This document shows, piece by piece, positions 12,891 through 24,785 of a DNA stretch of 64,000 nucleotides. This stretch comes from Pterois miles (lineage: Eukaryota; Chordata; Actinopteri; Perciformes; Scorpaenidae). Below the pieces are notes generated by a model. That model saw nothing but the letters and a program-made list of their open reading frames with translations, searched no databases and was not told the DNA's origin. The DNA is taken from NCBI GenBank assembly GCA_947000775.1, contig CAMQGK010000604.1, forward strand, positions 7,494,501 to 7,558,500, given 5' to 3'. The translations under genes and the position numbers were made by a program. Position 1 is the first letter of the stretch. The number at the start of each line of letters is the position of its first letter.

Positions 12891-13029
12891 AAATAGGGCT
12901 TTATATCTATTATCTATTGCATTTTTACCTGTTCAAAATGTCCCTTAAAGGGAGATTTGTTGTATATTTAACACTCTTGTCAACATGGGAGTGGGTAAAT
13001 ATGCTGCTTTATGCAAATGTTTGTATATA

Positions 13030-14356
13030 CACTCCTGATCAAAATCTTAAGACCAGTTAAAAAATTGCAAGAATTACGTTTTGGACTGTTGCATCTTAAG
13101 AAGGTTCTAAGTAGAGTTTTGAGCAGGCAATTTATTGAAAAGAACAATTTAACTAAAATAGGCTGTTAGTTTAAGACCATAGCTCAAAAAAAAAAAACCC
13201 TAAAACAGAAATTAAAGTCTCAAAAACAGACTCAGTAATGAGTAGCTCCACCATTATTGTTGATCACTTCAAAAATTTGTGTTGGCATGCTTGATGCGAG
13301 TGTTTCCAAAAGGCTTGTAGGAATGTTGCTCCAAGTGGTGAAGATGGCTTCACGAAGGGCATCCACTGTCTGGAACTGATGTCCATTTTTGTAAACTTCC
13401 CTTGCCAGCCATCCCCAAATGTTCTCAATTGGATTTAGATCAGGGGAACATGCAGGATGATCCAAAAGAGTGATGTTATTCTCCTGAAAAAAATCCTTTG
13501 TCAGACGGGCATTGTGAATTGCAGCATTGTCCTGCTGAAAAACCCAGTCATCAGCACACAGACGAGGGCCCTCAGTCATGAGGGATGCCCGCTGCAACAT
13601 CTCCACGTAGCCAGCTGCTGTTTGACGCCCTGCACAACCTGGAGCTCCATTGTTCCATTGAAGGAAAAAGCACCCCAGATCATGATGGCGCCCCCTCCGC
13701 TGTGCCGTGTTGAAAAAAATCTCAGGTGGCATCTCCTTGTCATGCCAGTAGCGTTGGAAGCCATCAGGACCATCAAGGTTACATTTTTTCTCATCAGAGA
13801 ATAAAACTTTCTTCCAACTTTGAACGTCCCACGTTTGGTGCTCCCTTGCAAAGGCCAAACGGGCAATTTTGTGGCGTTGAAGGAGACGTGACCTTTGAAG
13901 ACGTTTTTTGTTTTTGAAGCCGTTCCTTTGCAGATGCCATCTGATGGTTATTGGGCTGCAGTCAGCACCAGTAATGGCCTTAATTTGGGATGAGGATCGT
14001 CCCGTGTCTTGACGGACAGCCATTCGGATCCTCCGGCTCAGTGCCGGTGAGATTTTTTTGGGTCTACCACTTGATTTTTTTGTTCCATAAACCTCAGGAT
14101 CTTTTAAGAAATGCAAAATGACTGTCTTACTGCGTCCAACCTCAGCAGTGATGGCACGCTGTGAGAGGCCTTGTCTATGCAGCTCAACAATCCTGCCACG
14201 TTCGAAGGCAGTGAGTTTTTTTGCTTTTCCCATCAAGAGGTCTTGACAGTGTGATTACTTGACAGAAAATGACATGGAATCCAAATTTTTGCACAGATTT
14301 GGGCTTTTAAAGGATGTGGTCTTTTTTAACTGGTCTTAAGATTTTGATCAGGAGTG
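13030..14356 (-). mobile_element. Tc1/mariner element, full length, 1327 bp
   Basis: Both ends carry the same 35-bp terminal inverted repeat, starting CACTCCTGATC and ending in a six-A run, with no mismatch. The element is flanked by TA at 13028-13029 and 14357-14358, the expected TA target duplication. It contains one transposase frame on the minus strand. Identical ends imply a recent insertion, clearly later than the diverged repeat A copy it sits in. Its single gene has a defect (see the transposase entry), so movement, if any, would have relied on transposase from another copy, or the defect came later. Confidence 0.93.
13232..14236 (-). pseudogene. Tc1-like DDE transposase, open but with two compensating frameshifts
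   Basis: The 334-codon frame starts MMGKAKKLTAFERGRIVELH (a paired-like helix-turn-helix DNA-binding region), has a GRPKK basic patch at residues 57-61, and carries a DD34E catalytic triad. The triad residues are D148 in LFSDEK, D236 in VFQQDNAAIHNAR and E271 in SPDLNPIENIWGW. The length is usual for Tc1 (about 340 aa). Residues of about 175-202 are not Tc1-like in this frame, while the other minus frame over 13631-13716 gives the expected core with GGGAIMIWGAFSFNG. This implies about +1 base in the seven-T run near 13710 and about -1 base near 13633. The protein would lose the WGAFS segment between the two catalytic Asp residues and is probably inactive. A base-calling error in homopolymers could give the same picture. 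Confidence 0.88.
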
Positions 14357-14892
14357 TATTTATTACTGGGAATCAATTAACAACACAAAACAATGTCAAA
14401 TATTGTCCAGAAACCCTCACAGGTTCTGCATTTGTCACAATAAATATGCCCAAATCATAACATGGCAAACTGCAGCCCAACAGGCAACAACAGCTGTCAG
14501 TGTGTCAGTGTGCTGACTTGACTATGACTTGCCCCAAACTTCATGTTGTGATCATAAAGTGGTCATGTCTGTAAAGGGCAGACTGGTGGGTACCCAGAGA
14601 ACCCATTTACATTCACATATCTGGAGGTCAGAGGTCAAGGGACCCCTTTGAAAATCACCACGCTAGTTTTTCATCACCAAAATTTTGTGTTGTTTGGAGC
14701 GTTATTTAGCCTCCTTCACAACAAGCTTAGGTTTCATATGTATATACTCTAGTTTCATATGATCGCAGTATCTTCACTCTAGCTTAAAAACTGAGCCACA
14801 ACCTCTGAGAGATTGATTGTGTTAATGTGTTAAAGCAATTAGCGGCGTTAAAACAAATTTGCATTATTATCGCATTAACTTTGACAGCCCTA

Positions 14893-16390
14893 TAAAAAAA
14901 CCTTAAGTTATTTTTGGTGACTTGAATATTAAAACAGTGATTAAACTGGGTTTGCTCAGTGCAGTATGTCCACTCTGAATTTGTCAGCTGATTTGTGCTG
15001 TTAACGGTGTCTTAACGTACAAGTTTGTGACACAGAAAAAGAAAAGAAGCCGCTCCTCGAATGAAGCAAACATGATCTTATCTCAGACTGAAATTTCCTA
15101 CCCGCGGCTTATCTGATTGCCATGTGACTGCTAGTGCGTGTAAAATGGTATTGCACAACATAAATGTTAAGGTCACAAGGAACCAAGATAATCATAATGT
15201 ATTTTCCATAAACAAGATGTGAAGGTGGGCGACACACAAAGATTTCATTTAGAAGTGATCAAAAAACATGAGCTGATTCTGCTAAATGATCGGGTTCCAG
15301 TCAGGACTACAACTATGTGTATTATCTAAATACAAGAGATTTGGAGTATGAATCTGCATATTTTCTGTAAGAGAAGAGGCCAGAGGGCTTGTGGCTGATT
15401 TTACAAAACAACTGAGTATACCCTGTTATACAGAAAGAAAACCTGAGAGGGGATTTTGTGTTCGATATAAATAATGGTGCTGAGAAATATCCACTCCATC
15501 ATGACTTAGTATAATATCCACATGCATCTGGTGATTATCTGTAACTCAGTGAAACTTAAAGCCCACACACTAACCCTAGTGACGTACACACAGTAAACAC
15601 CGGAGCATGTAGATTAGATGGTTTGTGAGCGAGGCTATTTGTATGATGATCTTATAATCACAATATCCTCCATAGTGGAGGCAGTCCTCTCCAGAAAATG
15701 TTTATAATTTATTGGGTACTTCTGTCTTATTAACATCTAAATTGTCCTTCTGCACCGACTTGTCCTCTAGATTCACCCGGTGCTGCAGCCTCCCTCCATT
15801 CCTCCCCCATTACTGTCCCATATCATCCTCCCCCTTCTCTCTCCGTTCCCTATCAACTTTATTATCTCACAATGTGAAAGCAGCTGCTGCATATACCAAC
15901 TTAAGCCAACGGACATAACCCACCCTGGCAAGGTGACTTGGCATGAATAGAAATGCAGAGAAAACTGGTATTTGTAAAGGCAACGCGTGGCAAAATACAC
16001 CGATAGGACACGTAGGGATGAACTAGGAAACAGACTGGGGGGATGTCTGGTTTAGCAGTGGACTGCTTATGACGTCACGTATTTCGTAAGATATCTACTG
16101 ATACATACTGTACGATATCATTCATCAGACAGTTTTAGTTTACAGCTCACAGTTTTATGCTGGATTTGTGCTCATGACTTTATTACAAATCCTTGATTAG
16201 ACCGGAGTCCAGGCCCAATAATAATAAAGTAGCTCTGTACATGCACATTAGGACTTTAAATAATCTGTTTTGACTAATGTCTTCACATCAAATTCTTCAT
16301 TAAAGAAAATAATAATCACCATTTTAATTTATGATTTTTCTTTTTTTTTTGATGATCTTGATCTTTTTTTTCATGAAATAGATAATCTAC
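14893..16390. other. Intergenic, no gene recognised
   Basis: AT-rich sequence with T-runs near 16340. No protein-like frame or splice pattern was found. Confidence 0.4.
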
Positions 16391-16394
16391 AATA

Positions 16395-16800
16395 GAGCTG
16401 CAGCATTTAATCGATTAGTTGTAAAACTATGAACTTAATCACTAACTATTTTGATTATTGATTAATCAGTTTGAGTATTTTTTTCATTTTTTTAAGCGAT
16501 ACAACAATTAATCAATTAATGGACTAGTTGTAAACTTGTTTTTTTTTTTTTTTTTTTTTCAAGAAATGTAAAACTCCAGATTCTCAGACTCCAGCTTCTT
16601 AAATATGAATATTTCCTGGTTTCTTTACTCCTCTATGACAGTAAACTGAATATCTTTGAGTTGTGGACAAAACAAGACATTTGAGGACGTCATCTTGGGC
16701 TTTAGGAAACACTTTCACCATTTTCTGATATTTTACAAACCAAACATCTAACTGATTAATCAGAAAATCATCAACAATGAATAAAATTGTAATTTTCAGA
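16395..16800. repeat. Dispersed repeat C, copy 1
   Basis: Contains 'ttctttactcctctatgaca' followed by a 'ctgaatatctttgagttgtgg' segment, and ATCGATTA/TTAATCGATT words. A second copy in the same orientation lies 2 kb away at 18391-18890, with long identical stretches. Related fragments are at 35385-35820 and 42955-43100. No coding capacity is seen. Confidence 0.75.
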
Positions 16801-17244
16801 TTTAATCTACAAATAGCAATATTACATAGGCGCAAAGAGGGAGAAAAACAAAACACTGGCTGATCCATCTGTTCATACTAAAGGATGAGTAACTATCTGC
16901 ATCGAATCTGCTCCAATTCGAGCCACTATTTCCTTAAAAATGCAGCTGAAGTTGAGCCATGTCCTAGCACTGACCCTTGGTGTACAAAAATTAGGACAAA
17001 CCTTTGAGTGACTTTTATTGGTAAAGCAAATGGCAGCCACAGCTTGTGGACAAACTGTGCAGGGAAGCCCGGGCAGGCCTGTGACAGATGGTCGGAGTGG
17101 ACGTGTGACTGCTGAACAATGTGTGCTGCATCCAGCAGACACATTCAGCAGGATGACACAGAAAGAGGCAGAGGAGAACCTGAAGCTCCTGTTGTTGTGT
17201 CACTTTAGACGCATATACAGCAAACCCACAATGGACGGAGGCGT

Positions 17245-17245
<1 letters not shown>
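16801..17245. other. Intergenic, no gene recognised
   Basis: Overlapping short frames exist on both strands but none is protein-like. Confidence 0.35.

Positions 17246-17306
<61 letters not shown>
17246..17306. repeat. (CA)n microsatellite
   Basis: A CA dinucleotide run of about 30 units. Long open frames through it on both strands (for example 17015-17464) are produced by the repeat. Confidence 0.95.
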
Positions 17307-17309
<3 letters not shown>

Positions 17310-18390
17310 GGCGCATATGCACAACGGGACAGAAAAAGACAAGTCCAACAGGAAAAGACAAGAGCAGCCTGTAGCCTATATTTGCAGCTAACACCCTGGG
17401 ACTTGTGCACACTGCATTTTTCAACCGACATTAATAATTGTAGTTGTTCCCAGCTCTGTCTCACCTGCTCACTCCCTTCGATGTCAGAATCCTAACACAA
17501 ACATCACCCCCTCCAGTCCCCATGTGAAACCTCTGTTGCTTTTCTCTTTGTCCTGCGAGCTCCTCGTAATTAAGCAAATGGGTCATTAATTAATCGCTGC
17601 AGGCAGCAGGACGCACGAGGAGTTAATCAGACCGGATGGATGGACTGCTGGGAGACAGCGAGACGCACATGCACACATACATGCCCACTTTCACAAACTA
17701 TTGACATTTCTGAGAAGTGAGCCTCCAGTAAGATGTGCAGGAATAAAATTAGAGAAAATGGCAGGAGCTGATGAAAAGCAGCTTGATCATTGATTCGAGT
17801 TGTCAAACTGTGCTGAGTGGCAGTTTCTTCTAGAGAGGAAACTTTGGTTGAAGCCGTGCCTCGGGCCATCAGCTTTCACAGAGTAAGACAAGAGGAGATT
17901 TTTCTAGCGTGTGATGGTGCACAGCTCAATCGCTGAGACTGCTGACAAATCATTTCCATGAAGTTTATACAAATAGGGCTATTGACGGGTAAACCACACA
18001 GGATTCATATAGGCTGGATTAAAACTGAGCAAATTGGTTTCATAAGTACAAGGTCGGTCCCAGACAGGTGTAGGCTCAGTGCTGAGACATCACTTTGGAG
18101 GTTGAGACAGAGGCTGGCTGTGAATGCAGACATGTTTCGCAGAGCTTCTCTGCTTTAAAGGGGGTTTCTCTTGAGACACTCAGATCTCTCCATGTCTCTC
18201 TGATGTGTTTGTGCAATAGATGAGAGACAGATTGGGGCAGGACGACTGAGGTAATTACATTCACAAATGTTGGGAATGTTTGGGATCTGCACCGGCAGGA
18301 GGGAATACTAAATGTGTCCCGGTCCTGCACCACAACGCAGGAAGTACAAAAAAATAGAGGCTTATTATTCTAATAATTATGATTAAGTAT
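17307..18390. other. Intergenic, no gene recognised
   Basis: The stretch at about 17500-17640 (with 'taattaagcaaatgggtcattaattaatcgctgcaggcag') is unlike the nearby repeats and could be conserved noncoding DNA. No gene is supported. Confidence 0.3.
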
Positions 18391-18890
18391 AAGTAGGGCT
18401 GCAGCTAACAATTATTGTCATTATCTATTATTCAGCTGATTATTATCTCAGTTAATTGTTTTTTTTTATAGTGAAATTGTGAAAATCACTGTCACGGTTT
18501 CCCAGAGCCGAAAGCAACATATTTCAATTAGCCTGTTTTGACCCACGATTCAATTTAAAAACCAACAATTTTCAGTTTGCTGTCACACAAAACAAAAGCA
18601 ACAAATCTTCATATTTAAAAATGTGGACCCAGTGAATGTTTGGTATTTTTCCTAACGAATGGAGAGAGCTGCAATGATTAATCGATTAGTTGTAAACTAT
18701 TAAATTAATCACCAACTATTTTGATAATCAATTAAATGTTTTTTTAAGAAGAAATGTCACAATTCTGATTCCAGCTTCTCAAATATGAATATTTTCTGGT
18801 TTCTTTACTCCTCTATGACACTAAACTGAATATCTTTGAGTTGTGGACAAAACAAGACATTTGAGGACGTTGTCGCAATAACTGCAATAT
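18391..18890. repeat. Dispersed repeat C, copy 2
   Basis: A direct repeat of the 16395-16800 family. It shares 'ttctttactcctctatgaca', 'ttgtggacaaaacaagacat' and the ATTAATCGATTAGTTGTAAAC start. The 5' part from 18391 (GGGCTGCAGCTAACAATTAT) looks like a second, partial copy of the same family end. Confidence 0.7.
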
Positions 18891-21690
18891 TTCAATATCA
18901 CGCTAATGAAAACCCACCACAAGCAAGCAGCTGCCACCATAATTTTTCCTTTTAAATTTTTTTCCAATGGGAGAGCAGCATATGTCATATTTCAGTCCAG
19001 AGCAAGTACTCTACCTTGTGTGGACATTTTTACCTTACGAATATTCCGTATCATCGCAACCAGACGCAACCAGTGTCTCAGCTGAAAAAAAAAAATGCTG
19101 TCGCTCATTGCCCTTCTGTGTTCAGCATTTAACAATAAATATTTCATTAGTCTTAAGCTTTATTGTTTAAAAAGTAACAATAAACCTAATAATAGCGTAA
19201 CAATAAAGCTTATTTATACAGTATAGCACTAAAATAAGAGTAAATAAAGTCATCTGCAAAAACCCAACAATTGGCAACAATACGGCATATCACACTGTTG
19301 AGCAAACCGTTATCACCACAGGAGGGATTCCCTCACCGTGACAGCCTTGAATGGACTCACTGGACTCAGCGGATCATCAAAATAATTGACAAATCCTTTA
19401 ACAGACTTTACATTTCTACACTAAATGTGAGATAAATTATGATGACTGACGACCACCACCTCCATCACATACACAAAAAACACCACTGAATGAGAACCAT
19501 CAAGCTCCAGAACATCATGAACGACGAGCTCTTCCTTGATTTCTCAGCTCAACATAATGCTGTATTAATATTTCTCCAGTAGATGGCAGGCTTTTAATTA
19601 TTGCAGCCCATCTGACAGCTACACCAAACCACTTAAAATGAATAAGTTAAAAGTGGAAGGAAAGATGACAAAGCACAGACGAAAGGCTCAGTTTTGTCTC
19701 TTGAAGCATTGTGTGGGACATCACTTCCTTCCCCTGCCATCTAGTCGGAGGGGAAGAGGCGTTTCTTCCTCAGACATCCTCTCTTTTCTTCTAACCTCAA
19801 CATGTCCAGCCCGCCTGCCCTTTTGCTGTCTCTCAGCAGGAAGAAAAGACCAATGGGGAGGTGAGCTGGCCGACATGTCAAAGGACAGGACGGGGCAGTA
19901 ACGGCAGCGACAGGATGAGAGTTGTTTTGTCCAGAGCACTCGGCGCTATCTGATCTGCCAGAGGGACAACAAGAGGAAGGAAGGGTTGACAGCGTCTGAA
20001 GCTGGGACTCTCACCTGGATAAACCTGAGACACTGCTGTTGCTCCTGCTGCTACAGTGGTAATATTGTGCAGAAAATGTGAAGTGAACTTTTCCTGATTA
20101 GATAATGTTGGCAGCAAACATTCCTGCGTTGAAACTACTGAGTGAGATATGAACCATCGGTAAAATGTTTTATTTTTTCCAGAGACGAGTCAGAGTCTCC
20201 CTAATAATGTGAACATAAACCCTGCCGTGAGGAAAAGGAGTTGTGACTAGTATACCCAATATTTGCACTTCATCACTGAGCCAATGAAACTTTAAGGATG
20301 TGGAGTGGGGCGATTATACGTATGTATACAGTAGATCTACTTGATCTAATAGTGTACTGTGTACTGTGTAAGCAGTAAGAGAGGACAGAAATATTTTATG
20401 TCATACTAAATGGATTCATTTGTTTCTTGCTGCACTTTTGTAATCAAATTTCCATCCTTCATTAAGATAATTATACAGACAGTCTGGGAAAACAGAGCCT
20501 GAGACAAAACCAACTGTAATTTAATTAGAAAGACTTTCTTTCACTCTGCTGAAGCTGCACAGCAGAGGGAAAGACAGACAGACTGACAGACAGACAGACA
20601 TATATATATATATATATTCTTCAACTGTCATTAAAATATACAGTCAGTGAAGTACTCTGTTTCATTTATGGTTGAATTTATTACTCTGTACTTTCCACTC
20701 AAGCAAGAAATTGCCCCAGCACCTGAAGACCAAAAATTGCTTGCAGGGACTGAATTCAAATTCACAGTTTGCAGGATTTACTCCAGCAGGTGGTGTTGCA
20801 GGGCTGTCATAAACACCGAGAGGGACAGACTGAGACACAGCGAGGAGCCTGGGCCTGAAGCCTGCACATAAAGCAACATCCACATGTTTATTTAACCACA
20901 AACTACTCCTTATATTTCTTAATTCAATCCCAAGCCTCCAGGTTTAACCGTGGCCATAGAAAACATGAGATATTTGCTGTGATTAGACGGTGCAGGAGCA
21001 GATAAGCTCTCGGGCCACCACAGTAGTTAATTCTACTGTTTGATTCCTATCTGAAGCTGAAGGTCAAGTGCGGTATTAGAGTCCAGCCACAGACTAGTAT
21101 GCCATTAAATGAAAACCTTCTGACTCAATTTTCTCCTTAACAACTACAATAAATCAGAGAAGCGCCACCGCTGAGCAGAGCGTGCTTCTAACCCAGGGCC
21201 AGCCAGTTGTTCCCAGCCTGGCCAGTTAGTTCAGTATTGATTCTCTGTCTCGCTGTGATACCACTATAACCATCTGACCTATGAATGCTGAGCTCACAGC
21301 ACCGGCCTGAAATCCAGCGCACACACCTCGGAGGGGAGAGGGAGCACCGAGACTCAGCTCACCCTCTGGGCTCCACACTGTAGTACTGTCACTAAAAACT
21401 TTGTGCCCTGTTTCTCCACCTGCTTCGCCCTCTACAGCTCTAAACCTACAGTATCTCCCCTCACACACCTTGAACCATCTCACACTTACACAGAGTTTTA
21501 AAAACTCACGATGCTATGAAAAAAATCCTTCAGTCTTTGGGCACCTTGTAGAGATTTTCACATTTGACAGGATTAAATCAAAATTACTGAAAAAATATGT
21601 TGAAGGGCCATCAGAGCAAGGACGGATTACCTGATTACCTGATGGGGCCAGTGCCTAATACTGTAGCTATCAAGGTATACCATGGTAGGA
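18891..21690. other. Intergenic, no gene recognised
   Basis: Several short frames overlap on both strands at 19638-20117 and 20647-20901. None shows a known domain or a codon pattern distinct from its surroundings. Confidence 0.4.
20571..20617. repeat. (GACA)n-(TA)n simple repeat
   Basis: Imperfect CAGA/GACA tetranucleotide units run directly into a TA dinucleotide run. Confidence 0.9.
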
Positions 21691-21694
21691 AAGT

Positions 21695-22487
21695 CAGGGA
21701 CGCACCGATACCGATACTGGATATCAGGCCGATACTGACTCACATAGCTGGATCAGGTATAGGTGACAATAGGGCCGATCTATTAAATTCAATTTTATTT
21801 TTTATACTATATATCTGAATTTGTTGCTGCATTAAAACGGTTTATGGATTACTGCTAATTTTGAAGTTTTTATGATGTTGCTGGGGCTGCACGGTGGTGC
21901 AGTGGTTAGCGCTGTCGCCTCACAGCAATAGGGTCACAGGTTCGAATCCGGGCTTGGGACTCTTCTGTGTGGAGTTTGCATGTTCTCCCCGTGTAAGCGT
22001 GGGTTTTCTCCGGGTACTCCGGCTTCCTCCCACCGTCCAAAGACATGCTGTTTAGGTGAATTGATTACTCTAAATTGCCCGTAGGTGTGGATGTGAGTGT
22101 GAATGGTTGTCTGTCTATATGTTGTCTGTCTCTATGTGCCCTGCCATGGACTGGCGACCTGTCCAGGGTGAACCCCGCCTTCGCCCAATGCCAGCTGGGA
22201 TCGGCTCCAGCCCCCCCGCGACCCCTAACGGGATAAGCGGTTGACAATGGATGGATGGATGGATGATGTTGCTGGTAGAAAATGTATTATTTACTAAATT
22301 AGAAAAGCAATGTTGACGACTTAAGTGTAGGCCAGATGTTGTCTTCCATGTAAAAGAATGATCCCATTCGCTTCCACACAGTGAGGCATACGGCTCATCA
22401 ACGAAACACTGGTATCGGATCGGTACCCTGAGGCTAGGTATCGCTATCGGTAGCAGGACTGACAAAGTCGGATTGGTGCATCGCTAG
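21695..22487. mobile_element. Nonautonomous hAT-like element, interrupted by a SINE
   Basis: The left end CAGGGACGCACCGATACCGA and the right end TCGGATTGGTGCATCGCTAG form imperfect terminal inverted repeats of the CAGGGATGCACCGA type, which I associate with teleost hAT-derived MITEs (recall, not computed). The element has no coding capacity. Its two halves, 21695-21871 and 22276-22487, are separated by a SINE with target-site duplications, so this element is the older of the two. Confidence 0.6.
21885..22262 (+). repeat. tRNA-derived SINE with 13-bp target-site duplication
   Basis: A-box-like TGGTGCAGTGG and B-box GGTTCGAATCC mark a tRNA-derived head. A body with 'gtttgcatgttctccccgtg' and 'gactggcgacctgtccaggg' and an (ATGG)n tail follow; these are words seen in a very abundant teleost repeat. 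The copy is flanked on both sides by ATGATGTTGCTGG (21872-21884 and 22263-22275), a direct target-site duplication that fixes both ends. It is not a functional tRNA gene. Confidence 0.85.
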
Positions 22488-22746
22488 ACTGGAGCAGCCT
22501 GGCTGCACCGTCACACACCTACATTACATTGTTAATAACCACAGGGCATTATTTTATTATATAGCGCACAGCTGATATTATTTCTCATTAAGTTGTTAAT
22601 TACATGATATAGTGCTTCTAACAGGTACACTAGCATGCTTTATATAACCTCAATTTATACGTTATATAACATATTAAAGTAACATCCTATTTTTTAAGCC
22701 AATTTATAATTATTATATTGTAATTATCTTTATCATTGTAACTAAC

Positions 22747-22777
<31 letters not shown>

Positions 22778-22911
22778 TTCTGAGATGGTTAATGTAGCGT
22801 GAAATACCTAATAATACAGTTACAGGGCACAGGGGCCTCAGACTTAGATAAACTGAAGGCACCTGTGTACAAGAATCTAAAATACAGCAGCTGATTCAGA
22901 GTAAATAAACG
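22488..22911. other. Intergenic, AT-rich, with a (AAT)n microsatellite at 22747-22774
   Basis: No gene is seen. The trinucleotide run of about 9 ATA units is the only structure recognised. Confidence 0.6.
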
Positions 22912-23693
22912 ACAGTACTTGGAGTGTGACTAGAGGCGATAGTACTTGGATTGTGACAGGGGGAGATAGTATTTGGAGTGTGACAGGAGGCGATAGTACA
23001 TGGATTGTGACAGGAGGCGATAGTACTTGGAGTGTGACTAGAGGCAATAGTACTTGGATTGTGACAGGAGGCGATAGTACTTGGAGTGTGACTAGAGGCG
23101 ATAGTACTTGGATTGTGACAGGAGGCGATAGTACTTGGAGTGTGACTAGAGGCGATAGTACTTGGATTGTGACAGGAGGCGATAGTACTTGGAGTGTGAC
23201 TAGAGGCGATAGTACTTGGATTGTGACAGGAGGCGATAGTACTTGGATTGTGACAGGAGGCGATAGTACTTGGATTGTGACAGGAGGCGATAGTACTTGG
23301 ATTGTGACAGGAGGCGATAGTACTTGGATTGTGACAGGAGGAGATAGTATTTGGAGTGTGACAGGAGGCGATAGTACTTGGATTGTGACAGGAGGCGATA
23401 GTACTTGGAGTGTGACTAGAGGCGATAGTACTTGGATTGTGACAGGAGGCGATAGTACTTGGATTGTGACAGGAGGCGATAGTACTTGGAGTGTGACTAG
23501 AGGCGATAGTACTTGGATTGTGACAGGAGGCGATAGTACTTGGAGTGTGACTAGAGGCGATAGTACTTGGATTGTGACTAGAGGCGATAGTACTTGGATT
23601 GTGACAGGAGGCGATAGTACTTGGATTGTGACAGGAGGCGATAGTACTTGGATTGTGACAGGAGGCGATAGTACTTGGATTGTGACAGGAGGC
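22912..23693. repeat. 27-bp minisatellite, about 29 units
   Basis: The unit is GATAGTACTTGG followed by ATTGTGACAGGAGGC (type a), alternating with a variant whose second part is AGTGTGACTAGAGGC (type b). The left half is dominated by a-b-a-b pairs, with a run of five type-a units near 23220-23345. The period of 27 is a multiple of 3 and the unit lacks stops in several frames, so 278-285-codon frames appear on both strands. In the plus frame the unit reads DSTWIVTGG. These have no start context, flanking exons or known homologue and I do not call them genes. Confidence 0.95.
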
Positions 23694-23876
23694 TCTAGAG
23701 CAGCAGTTGCCATCCTGGTGGTCTGGGCCTCTCAAGGGATCCCAAGAAAACACATTAAGAATTAATCAGTTGAGCGCATCTTTTTCTGATTTTGCTTATC
23801 TCCTGTGAAATATTTAAGGCCGTCCTGGACCAAAGAAATTCTGGGTCGACTTATATTGGGGACTAATTGATTAGTT

Positions 23877-24447
23877 CAGTGGTCCCCAACCTTTTTCCTT
23901 AAAGGAGCCCTTTTCTATCATTTAGTAAATTGACAAAGTGACTTATTTTAAAGATACTTCATATTCTATTGAATGTAAATGTACAATCAACCCAAATAGT
24001 GAACGCAATAACCTGCAGGAAGTTTGACTGAATGATTTGGATGAGCAGATTATTTCCTGTGAATATTACATCAGATATGAATGTACCTCTTATTTTAAAT
24101 ACAATTCTCCATCTGTATTATGTATTTTTTAACAATCATTCATACTTAATAGGCTTCTTTTTTTACAGAATCAGTGTTTTGTGGCCATTATTTTAACTGC
24201 ACACTTATCTAATGTGGGACGAGGCTGTTAAGCAGAGAGGGAAAGCTCTGTACTTCATCATGTTTATATTCTAAATAATAATCCAAACTTTAAAAATAAC
24301 TATTTTGTTGAGTTTTCTTCACAGAAATGAATGAAATCCTGAGGTATAGGCCTAATAAAAAGAGGTTGTCTTACTCCCCTTAAAATCAAGAAGGCCTCGC
24401 GACCCCCCCATGAAGCTCTGACTACCCCTAATGAGGACGGGGACCCA
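23877..24447. mobile_element. Nonautonomous hAT (Charlie-like) element
   Basis: It starts CAGTGGTCCCCAACCTTTTT, close to the CAGTGGTTCTCAACC terminal sequence typical of hAT-Charlie elements. It ends with GAGGACGGGGACCCA, an imperfect inverted match of the start. The interior is AT-rich without coding capacity. The superfamily call rests on the terminal sequence alone. Confidence 0.5.
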
Positions 24448-24785
24448 ATGAATTAACTGATTTAATTGAGTTTCTCCACAAAGAATCACAAAAACGCACC
24501 ACTTTAAATCTTGTTCACCAGAGATGTGCACACAGGTTTCTTGGAAAGAAGTCATTCAGCATAAAAAAGCGTTTTAAAAAAATGACTAATCTAATGAAGA
24601 AATCTTAGTGGACTAAGATCAAAACGACCGATTAGTTGACTAATCAACAAAGAGGGGGCAGCCCTAGAAATACTGGATACGTTCAACTCTAAAAATCCTT
24701 CAAATGAAACAATGCGACAGGGAAAATCACTGTCAACTCATGTCCACACTAAAGACATAACCTGTAGGGTCATACACGGATGTTA

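Larger units (their letters stand above)
12894..14892. mobile_element. Dispersed repeat A, copy 1, split by a Tc1 insertion
   Basis: Left part 12894-13029 and right part 14357-14892 together form one copy of a roughly 600-750-bp family that ends in TTGACAGCCCT. Other copies are at 29600-30190, 41286-42005, 61211-61953 and, in part, 59806-60000. The better preserved copies have AGGGCTGTCAA-like inverted ends, which suggests a nonautonomous DNA transposon. The text runs on across the Tc1 element ('gctgctttatgcaaatgt', then 'caattaacaacacaaaacaa'), as it does uninterrupted in the 29600 copy. Confidence 0.75.

Noticed and set aside
17015..17464. 149-codon minus-strand frame
   Set aside because: Carried through by the CA microsatellite; the flanking text is not protein-like.
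22912..23693. CRISPR-like array
   Set aside because: Units are head to tail without unique spacers and the genome is a vertebrate.
22877..23765. Three open frames of 278-285 codons with 9-residue repeats on both strands
   Set aside because: They are produced by the 27-bp minisatellite, whose period is a multiple of 3. No start context, exon structure or homologue.
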